Source: Roseivirga sp. E12 (lineage in GTDB: Bacteria > Bacteroidota > Bacteroidia > Cytophagales > Cyclobacteriaceae). From it: DNA of 64,000 nucleotides. Where the stretch lies: assembly GCF_017592825.1 (NCBI RefSeq), contig NZ_JAGFMD010000006.1, forward strand, positions 230,294 to 294,293. Reading direction: 5' to 3'. How positions within the stretch are numbered: the first letter of the stretch is position 1; the number at the start of each line of letters is the position of its first letter. Below the pieces are notes generated by a model, which saw only the letters and a list, made by a program, of their open reading frames with translations, had not been told where the DNA came from and ran no database searches. The position numbers and the translations under genes were made by a program. Below, piece after piece: positions 54,960-61,525 of the stretch.

Positions 54960-56057
54960 TTATGAGGCTTGTGCTTTTCCTTCCTGATCGCTCAAATACA
55001 TTTTAACAAAGATTATTAAAGCACTTAGGAAGAGCCCTAAGAACAAGAATCCCATAACAATTATCTTACGTTTTGGCTTACTTGGAACTACTGGGACCAC
55101 AACAGGTTCAAGTACTTTAAATACAAGAGAGTTTTCCTCCAGTTGAATAGCGGTTTCTTCTCTTTGTTGGCTTAACGAATTAACAAGGTTGAATGCTAGG
55201 TTAAATTCAGATTGCAAGTTATCCAGTTCTGTTCGGGCTCGATTGTTTAGAGCACCAATATTTCTATCTCTGAACTCTGCAAGTTGTTGCTGTCTGTTTC
55301 TAAAATCATTTTGTTTTTTCTCAAGCTGTTTCTCTATGAAATCAAGCTTCCTCTTTACCTGAGAGGATTTATAGGACTTGAGGAAATTATTCAAATATTC
55401 ATAAGTGAAAATGACCATTTGCGCACTAATCTGAGCATCCTGATGGTAGGAAAAAATAGTAGTAATACCAGTATCTTCATTAAAATTGACAGCAATTTTA
55501 CTCATCAAATTATCTAAAAAGACTCTGTCTTCAACCGTTAACTTGAGAATTTCATTGTCATGTGCAATTGCTTCTGTTATCGATGAGTTATTATTTGCCG
55601 AGGTATTTTTCTTTGAAAACAGTTGCCCTACGAGCTTTAGAATATTCGATGGTAAGCCCAGAACCCGAGAAAGCGGTGCCGTTTTGGCATGTTCAGCTTG
55701 ATATTCCAGCAGTTTAATAGAGTCTTTGTTCAGAGGAAAATAAAATTCTTTATCATTCAATGCCATGAGAAATGGAGTGGAACGAATAATATCGAAATAA
55801 ACCTCAGGATTTAATTCTCCTCCCTCCGAACGACCTAGGTTGACTCCAGCTATTCCAGCCAAGCTACCCAACCTTCCAAGTCCATTTCCACTGCCAGATT
55901 GTTCAATTGCCAATAATTGAATTTTTGAGCTCCACACTCGTGGCGTAGTCATAGCAATAAAAATGCCCAAAAGAATACATAAAGAGGTCACAATGATTAC
56001 CAACTTCCTCTTTTCTTTTATGAGATTCAGAAAAGCTTTCAAACTCAAATTGCCCAT
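54960..56057 (-). CDS. Wzz/chain-length determinant family protein (copy 2)
   Basis: 365 residues. First membrane segment at about 18-34, periplasmic domain with LGSLAGIAGVNLG near residue 64 and a coiled-coil region (FIEKQLEKKQNDFRNRQQQL, about 242-261), second membrane segment at about 330-352 preceded by PSKPKRK. The short C-terminal tail lacks a kinase domain. It matches copy 1 in general layout but not closely. Lies 9 bp after wlbA in the train. Chain-length control of a second polymer is inferred. Confidence 0.87.
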   Translation of the reverse strand: MGNLSLKAFLNLIKEKRKLVIIVTSLCILLGIFIAMTTPRVWSSKIQLLAIEQSGSGNGLGRLGSLAGIAGVNLGRSEGGELNPEVYFDIIRSTPFLMALNDKEFYFPLNKDSIKLLEYQAEHAKTAPLSRVLGLPSNILKLVGQLFSKKNTSANNNSSITEAIAHDNEILKLTVEDRVFLDNLMSKIAVNFNEDTGITTIFSYHQDAQISAQMVIFTYEYLNNFLKSYKSSQVKRKLDFIEKQLEKKQNDFRNRQQQLAEFRDRNIGALNNRARTELDNLQSEFNLAFNLVNSLSQQREETAIQLEENSLVFKVLEPVVVPVVPSKPKRKIIVMGFLFLGLFLSALIIFVKMYLSDQEGKAQAS

Positions 56058-56066
56058 ACTATTCAG

Positions 56067-57038
56067 TTAAAATTTAGCAAATGGATGATGACTTAAAGGA
56101 TCACGTGCTAGTGGGTGATAGTCTCCCTTCAGACCTATTGGTTGAGTGTTTCGAATATTATGAACAACCTCTATTGACCGTCTTGTCTCCTCTATTCCAA
56201 AACCATGCCCGCTTAAAACCCTTTCATATGAAGTCGTATGAAGGTCCGTGAAACCTTCGCTAAATTCTACTTCTTCATCTTCAATCTTAATAGACCTGAA
56301 AGTTCTTTGCCCACGTTCCCGAACATCAGTCGGTAACAGTTCTTCATTAATGGATAAAAACCACCTAACTCGAGCCTTCTCTAATTCAAGATACCCAGCA
56401 GCCCTGTCGTGTTCATGTAAATGTACCTGATTTAATTTCGCCTCACCAAAAATCCATATTAGCATATCGAAGAAGTGAACTCCAATATTCGTTGCTATGC
56501 CCCCCGATTTTTTGACATCACCTTTCCAAGAGGTGTAATACCAGTGCCCTCTTGAAGTAAGATAGGTGAGATCTATTTCAAAAACCTTATCCTTGGGAGC
56601 CTTATCAATTCTTTGCTTCAAAGCAATAATGCTTGGATGAACTCTCAATTGAAGAATATTCCAAATTCTTTGACTAGTGCTCTCTTGAATTTTGCTGAGT
56701 GAATCAATATTCCAAGGGTTTAGAACAAGTGGCTTTTCACATATGGCATCTGAACCAACACGTAATGCCATGCGAATATGTGCGTCATGCAGATAGTTGG
56801 GAGTACAGATGCTGGTATAGTCAAGGGATGTACCCCGTTCATACCTTAATTTTTCAAGATGTCTATCAAATCTCTCAAACTCAACAAAAAAATCCGCATT
56901 TGGGAAGAAGGAATCCATTATCCCTACACTGTCGAATGGATCCAAAGCAGCCACCAGATTATTTCCTGTTTCTTTTATAGCCTTGAGATGACGTGGAGCT
57001 ATGTACCCTGAGGCTCCAATTAATGCAAAGTTCTTCAC
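56067..57038 (-). CDS. wlbA: UDP-GlcNAcA 3-dehydrogenase (WlbA/WbpB-like)
   Basis: Gfo/Idh/MocA oxidoreductase of 323 residues. IGASGYIAPRHLKAIKETG (7-25) is the particular Rossmann segment of WlbA/WbpB; EKP (101-103) is the catalytic-loop motif, and the C-terminal YHPLARDPLSHHPF is conserved in this group. In known pathways it oxidises C3 of UDP-GlcNAcA before transamination and acetylation. GTG start sharing one base with the wlbB stop. The UDP-GlcNAc 6-dehydrogenase needed before this step is not in the window. Confidence 0.9.
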   Translation of the reverse strand: MKNFALIGASGYIAPRHLKAIKETGNNLVAALDPFDSVGIMDSFFPNADFFVEFERFDRHLEKLRYERGTSLDYTSICTPNYLHDAHIRMALRVGSDAICEKPLVLNPWNIDSLSKIQESTSQRIWNILQLRVHPSIIALKQRIDKAPKDKVFEIDLTYLTSRGHWYYTSWKGDVKKSGGIATNIGVHFFDMLIWIFGEAKLNQVHLHEHDRAAGYLELEKARVRWFLSINEELLPTDVRERGQRTFRSIKIEDEEVEFSEGFTDLHTTSYERVLSGHGFGIEETRRSIEVVHNIRNTQPIGLKGDYHPLARDPLSHHPFAKF

Positions 57039-57607
57039 TAAATTTTATTCACAACGTTATCTGATAAAAGATACTTCTCTCCTGACTCTGAGCAACTTGC
57101 TTCTCCATTCAAGTCAAAGTCTAAGCGATGCCCATATTCACTAATCCACCCAACTTGTCTACCAGGATTTCCAATGACTAGTGCATAAGGTAATACTTCT
57201 TTGGTAACTACAGTACCAGCTCCAATGAATGCATATTCACCTATATCATGTCCGCATACTATAGTGGCATTGGCACCTATTGAAGCTCCCTTTTTCACAA
57301 GTGTGTTAAGATATTGACCCCTCCGGTTGACGGCACTTCTAGGGTTAATTACATTCGTAAATACCATGGAGGGCCCCAGGAAGACATCATCTTCACATGT
57401 CACCCCTGTATAGATGCTAACATTATTTTGAACCTTAACATTATTACCAAGCTTGACATTGGGACTGACTACAACATTTTGACCAATATTACACAGTTTA
57501 CCAATAGTACATCCGGTCATTATGTGAGAAAAATGCCAAATTTTTGTTCCACTGCCTATTTGAGCACCCTCATCTACTATTGCCGTTTCATGTATAAATG
57601 ATGACAT
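57038..57607 (-). CDS. wlbB: UDP-3-amino-GlcNAcA N-acetyltransferase (WlbB/WbpD-like)
   Basis: 189-residue left-handed beta-helix acetyltransferase. [15 protein letters not shown] (about 23-37) and the run ending [11 protein letters not shown] are characteristic of WlbB/WbpD, which acetylates the 3-amino group of UDP-2-acetamido-3-amino-glucuronate using acetyl-CoA. The hexapeptide repeats cover about residues 10-155. It immediately precedes wlbA, the usual partner. Together they point to a 2,3-diacetamido uronic acid in the product. Confidence 0.9.
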   Translation of the reverse strand: MSSFIHETAIVDEGAQIGSGTKIWHFSHIMTGCTIGKLCNIGQNVVVSPNVKLGNNVKVQNNVSIYTGVTCEDDVFLGPSMVFTNVINPRSAVNRRGQYLNTLVKKGASIGANATIVCGHDIGEYAFIGAGTVVTKEVLPYALVIGNPGRQVGWISEYGHRLDFDLNGEASCSESGEKYLLSDNVVNKI

Positions 57608-57684
57608 CTGAAATCTTAATTGATTATCGAAATAACTATAATTTTGCTAAAAACCGACACATATACATACTCGTAAGCTTTAAC

Positions 57685-57711
57685 CAAAATAGACTCAAAC
57701 AGTCTAATTTG
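57685..57711 (-). terminator. Imperfect inverted repeat after cysQ, candidate terminator
   Basis: CAAA-A-TAGACT, a 5-nt loop CAAAC, then AGTCTA-A-TTTG: 6 plus 4 paired bases with one A/A mismatch. It begins 22 nt after the cysQ stop in the 125-bp gap, and on the minus strand the stem is followed by a short T-rich stretch. It may end the sulfate-activation operon before wlbB. Confidence 0.45.
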
Positions 57712-57732
57712 TACTAATTACCTTATAAAGAG

Positions 57733-58503
57733 TTACAACTCAGCCCTGAAATGCGGATTTAACAAATTGACTTTGTTATAGACTAAAGGCTCACCACTAG
57801 GATTAGTAACTCTTCCACCTAATTCCAACAATATAGCATGAGCCGCAGCCGTATCCCATTCCATAGTCGGAGCAAACCTAGGATATACATCAGCCATTCC
57901 TTCGGCAATCATCATGAATTTTAGAGAGCTTCCCATACTAACAATCTCCGGTTCAACTAGTTGGTTCAGAAAAGCCTGAGTATCAATATTCAGATGGGAT
58001 CTCGAGGCCACAACCCTTAAACTAGGTTTTAAAAAATCCGACTCTTTTCCTCTTGCAAGTTTTGATATGTTAGAGCCTATTGCCAAGGTTACACCTAATC
58101 CCTTAGCACCAGTATAGAGTTTGTCTAAGACTGGAGCGTAAACTACTCCGAGGATAGGCTCATTTCTCCTAATCAGAGCTATATTCACTGTGAACTCTCC
58201 GTTCCGTTTAATAAACTCCTTGGTGCCATCAAGGGGGTCTACTATCCAAAGATACTCCCAACCCTTACGCTCATCGTAAGTTATGTCCCTACCTTCTTCA
58301 CTCAACACGGGAATTCCCGTGGAATTCAAAAAGGACATAATCACATTATGAGCCGCCTTATCTGCCTTTGTTAGAGGAGAATTGTCACCTTTAAGTGCTA
58401 CTTCAAAATCATCCGAATTATATATATCCATAATCTTCAGACCAGCAAGTAGACTCGCTTCTTTAGCTATTTTCGATAACCTCGAAAGTTCGTCTTTCCC
58501 CAT
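57733..58503 (-). CDS. cysQ: 3'(2'),5'-bisphosphate nucleotidase (CysQ)
   Basis: Inositol-monophosphatase-fold enzyme, 256 residues from the ATG at 58503 (the TTG two codons earlier is less likely). SEEGRD, DPLDGTKEF (about 89-97) and EWDTAAAH carry the metal-binding acids of the family. It removes the 3'-phosphate of PAP, the by-product of PAPS-dependent sulfation, and so keeps sulfotransferases running. Follows cysN by 2 bp and is the last gene of the sulfate-activation operon. Confidence 0.9.
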   Translation of the reverse strand: MGKDELSRLSKIAKEASLLAGLKIMDIYNSDDFEVALKGDNSPLTKADKAAHNVIMSFLNSTGIPVLSEEGRDITYDERKGWEYLWIVDPLDGTKEFIKRNGEFTVNIALIRRNEPILGVVYAPVLDKLYTGAKGLGVTLAIGSNISKLARGKESDFLKPSLRVVASRSHLNIDTQAFLNQLVEPEIVSMGSSLKFMMIAEGMADVYPRFAPTMEWDTAAAHAILLELGGRVTNPSGEPLVYNKVNLLNPHFRAEL

Positions 58504-58505
58504 TA

Positions 58506-59768
58506 TCAAATGATCATACCGGCTGCAACAGTCTCGTTAGTAGCATCATCTACCAAGATTATAGAGCCTGTAGACCTATTTTTCCTATAAGCGTCTTTCA
58601 TCAAAGGCTTAGTTGTCCTAATCGACACTCTCAATATATCATTCATTCCGAACTCTAAATCTTCTTCATTGCGATGCAGTGTGTTAATATCCAACTTATA
58701 GTGAACCTTACTAATCATAGCCTTGACTTCATTACATGCATGCATTAGCGTGAACTTTGCTCTTGGCATTGGTCCATTATTATTAAACCAACAAAGCATT
58801 ATATCTATCTCTTGACTTACATCAGGTCGGTTATGAGCTCGTACTATCATATCTCCTCGCCCCAAGTCAATGTCATCTTCCAGTGTAATAGTTACTGACA
58901 TAGGCGCAAATGCCTCATCAACTTCACCATTCATGGTATGGATGCCTTGTATCTTGGAGGTAAAGCCTGAAGGCAATACTGCAACTTCATCGCCCTTCTT
59001 GAAAACACCACCTGCCACACGACCTGCGTACCCTCTAAAATCATGGTACCGATCTTGTTTAGGCCTTATAACAGTTTGTACAGGGAAACGACAATCAATA
59101 TGGTTTTGATCACTGCCAATATGAATGTTTTCTAGCGTATAAAGCAGAGTCGCTCCCTCATACCAACCCATCTTTTCAGACTTATTTACGACATTATCTC
59201 CTTTCAAAGCACTAATGGGTATAAACCTGATATCCTGAACATCAAGTTTGGAAGCAAAAGACTCATATTGAGCCCTGATTTTCTCAAACACTTCTTCATT
59301 ATAATCAACTAAGTCCATCTTATTAATGCAAACTACCAGATGCGGAATCTTCAAAAGAGAGGCGATAAAACTATGGCGGCAGGTCTGTTCTACAACTCCA
59401 TGGCGAGCGTCAACTAGAATAAGTGCAAGATTTGCGGTGGACGCTCCAGTGACCATATTCCTCGTATATTGGATATGTCCAGGAGTATCAGCAATTATAA
59501 ATTTCCTTTTTGGGGTAGCAAAATACCTATAGGCAACGTCAATTGTTATTCCCTGTTCTCTTTCGTCTTTCAAACCGTCAGTAAGAAGGGCCAAATCTGT
59601 ATGGTCCAAACCTCTTTTCTTACTTGAGTTTTCAACCTGATCAAGTTGATCTTCAAAAATGGACTTACTATCGTAAAGCAGTCTCCCGATAAGGGTGCTC
59701 TTACCATCATCTACACTTCCAGCAGTTGTGAAGCGGAGGAGCTCCATATCTAAATAAGTATTGTCCAT
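58506..59768 (-). CDS. cysN: Sulfate adenylyltransferase subunit 1 (CysN)
   Basis: GTPase subunit of ATP sulfurylase, 420 residues: GSVDDGKST (17-25), DTPGH (94-98), NKMD (149-152) and SALKGDN are the G1, G3, G4 and G5 motifs; beta-barrel domains follow. It is shorter than the E. coli protein (475 residues) but complete at both ends, as usual in Bacteroidota. GTP hydrolysis drives APS synthesis by CysD. The ATG shares a base with the cysD stop. Confidence 0.94.
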   Translation of the reverse strand: MDNTYLDMELLRFTTAGSVDDGKSTLIGRLLYDSKSIFEDQLDQVENSSKKRGLDHTDLALLTDGLKDEREQGITIDVAYRYFATPKRKFIIADTPGHIQYTRNMVTGASTANLALILVDARHGVVEQTCRHSFIASLLKIPHLVVCINKMDLVDYNEEVFEKIRAQYESFASKLDVQDIRFIPISALKGDNVVNKSEKMGWYEGATLLYTLENIHIGSDQNHIDCRFPVQTVIRPKQDRYHDFRGYAGRVAGGVFKKGDEVAVLPSGFTSKIQGIHTMNGEVDEAFAPMSVTITLEDDIDLGRGDMIVRAHNRPDVSQEIDIMLCWFNNNGPMPRAKFTLMHACNEVKAMISKVHYKLDINTLHRNEEDLEFGMNDILRVSIRTTKPLMKDAYRKNRSTGSIILVDDATNETVAAGMII

Positions 59769-60673
59769 TAAAAGTATCCCTCTTTTTTACGATCCTCCAT
59801 TGCTGTTTCTGATCGTTTGTCATCTGCACGGTTTCCTCTTTCTGTTTGTCGAGCTGCAGCTACTTCTGCTACAATTTTCTCCAAAGTATCAGCATTAGAT
59901 TCATCTCCACCAGTAATAGTGATATCACCAAGTGTCCGAAACCTAACCTTTTTGTTCACTACCTGCTCACCTTCTCTAAGAGTTATAAATTCAGAATTTG
60001 GCAACCAAGTACCTGCTCTTTTAATCACATCTCTGTGATGCGCAATGTATAGAGAGGGTATCGCAATATTCTCCGAGAGGATATATTGCCATACATCCAT
60101 TTCTGTCCAGTTACTAATTGGAAACACTCGGAAATGCTCTCCAAAATTCTTCTTACCATTGAAGATGTTCCAAAGCTCCGGACGTTGGTTTTTAGGGTTC
60201 CACTGACCAAAGTCATCACGGTGAGAAAAGAATCTCTCCTTAGCTCTTGCTTTTTCTTCATCTCTTCTGGCTCCACCCATCAAAGAATCAAAACCATTCT
60301 CTTCGATTGCATCTAGAAGGGTTGTTATTTGAAGCCAGTTCCTGGACGCATCTCTGCCCGTCTCTTCTCTTACCCTGCCCTGATCGATAGACTTCTGAAC
60401 TGAGGCTACAACCAAATCAACTTCAAGGTTGCTCACAAGGTCGTCTCTGAACTTAATTGTCTCTGGAAAATTATGACCAGTATCAATATGAACGAGAGGG
60501 AAAGGCACTTTCGCAGGCCAAAAAGCCTTTCTTGCCAAATGAGTGACTACAATAGAATCCTTGCCTCCGGAAAACAGTATTCCTGGCTTCTCGAATTGAG
60601 CGAAAACTTCACGAATCACATAGATGGCTTCTGATTCAAGCTCTTTTAGATGAGTCAAATTATACCTCGACAT
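59768..60673 (-). CDS. cysD: Sulfate adenylyltransferase subunit 2 (CysD)
   Basis: Catalytic subunit of ATP sulfurylase that forms APS from ATP and sulfate. 301 residues from the ATG at 60673 (MSRYNLTHLKELESEAI), the usual CysD length; the longer frame starts at TTG and would overlap cysC by 44 bp, versus 14 bp here. SGGKDS (35-40) is the PP-loop, with LMGGARRDEEKARAKER as another family block. Paired with cysN by a 1-bp overlap. Confidence 0.95.
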   Translation of the reverse strand: MSRYNLTHLKELESEAIYVIREVFAQFEKPGILFSGGKDSIVVTHLARKAFWPAKVPFPLVHIDTGHNFPETIKFRDDLVSNLEVDLVVASVQKSIDQGRVREETGRDASRNWLQITTLLDAIEENGFDSLMGGARRDEEKARAKERFFSHRDDFGQWNPKNQRPELWNIFNGKKNFGEHFRVFPISNWTEMDVWQYILSENIAIPSLYIAHHRDVIKRAGTWLPNSEFITLREGEQVVNKKVRFRTLGDITITGGDESNADTLEKIVAEVAAARQTERGNRADDKRSETAMEDRKKEGYF

Positions 60674-61514
60674 TCGTTTCTTCACCAATTTTTGGTTCAA
60701 CATAGTTCAGCAGCTTAGATAGAAGTATTTTCGCATCAACTTCTGCCGTTTTTAAAACAATATCAGCATTCTCAGGCCTTTCGAACGGAGAATCAATACC
60801 AGTAAAGTTCTTAATCTTACCCTCTCTTGCCTTTTTATAGAGCCCTTTTACATCTCTCTCCTCACAAACCTCCAATGGACAATCTACGAAAACTTCGACA
60901 TAATTTTCCTTCCCAACAAGCTCTCGAACTAAGTCTCTATCATGAGCAAAAGGAGAAACAAAGGCTGAAAGCACAATAATTCCAGAATCTAAAAACAACC
61001 TAGACACCTCACCAATTCTTCTAATATTTTCCACCCTGTCATCTTCGGTAAAGGCAAGATCTTCGCATAAACCACTACGAATATTATCGCCATCTAGAAG
61101 ATACGTTTTATAGCCGCTAGCATGCAATTCAGATTCTAGCAAATTGGCCATGGTCGACTTACCAGAACCTGAAAGACCCGTAAACCATATGAGAAGGGGC
61201 TTCTGTTTTAAAAGTGATTGTCTTTTTTTACTGTCTATCTTGAAGTTCTGATGAATGATATTCTGCGAAACCTTCTCTGCCCTTTCTTGCCTATTTTTTC
61301 TCTCCTTTCTTCGATCAAGTCCAAAGTTGACTTTATACCAAACCCTTTCATGGAAATAGTAAAGAACCATTTTAGTCACAACTTCGGCCGCTCCTATTTT
61401 AAACCCAGTCATAGGATTCCCTGAAATAAGCCAAGCCAGAATCACTGTATCTACAGTTCCCACGGCACGCCAAGTAATTGTTTTTGCTAAGTGTCTTACT
61501 CTACTATCGGCCAT
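60660..61514 (-). CDS. cysC: Adenylylsulfate kinase with N-terminal DUF2061-like membrane domain
   Basis: 284 residues. Residues 1-65 are a DUF2061-like segment (TITWRAVGTVDTVILAWLISG and a second hydrophobic helix ending at HERVWYKVNFG), followed by a basic linker (about 66-100) and a full APS kinase: P-loop GLSGSGKS (113-120), DGDNIR (141-146), and FVSPFAHDRDLVR. E. coli CysC has about 200 residues, so this is a real N-terminal addition. The kinase phosphorylates APS to PAPS; the added domain would bring it to the membrane. No cysH or cysIJ accompanies it, so PAPS is made for sulfation. Confidence 0.9.
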   Translation of the reverse strand: MADSRVRHLAKTITWRAVGTVDTVILAWLISGNPMTGFKIGAAEVVTKMVLYYFHERVWYKVNFGLDRRKERKNRQERAEKVSQNIIHQNFKIDSKKRQSLLKQKPLLIWFTGLSGSGKSTMANLLESELHASGYKTYLLDGDNIRSGLCEDLAFTEDDRVENIRRIGEVSRLFLDSGIIVLSAFVSPFAHDRDLVRELVGKENYVEVFVDCPLEVCEERDVKGLYKKAREGKIKNFTGIDSPFERPENADIVLKTAEVDAKILLSKLLNYVEPKIGEETNVEV

Positions 61515-61525
61515 TATGAAATAGT

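Noticed and set aside
60673..60703. Ten-residue longer CysD from a TTG start
   Set aside because: The ATG at 60673 gives the standard length and a shorter overlap with cysC.
57733..61514. cys genes as assimilatory sulfate reduction
   Set aside because: PAPS/APS reductase and sulfite reductase genes are absent while a sulfotransferase is present in the same train; a sulfation role fits better.
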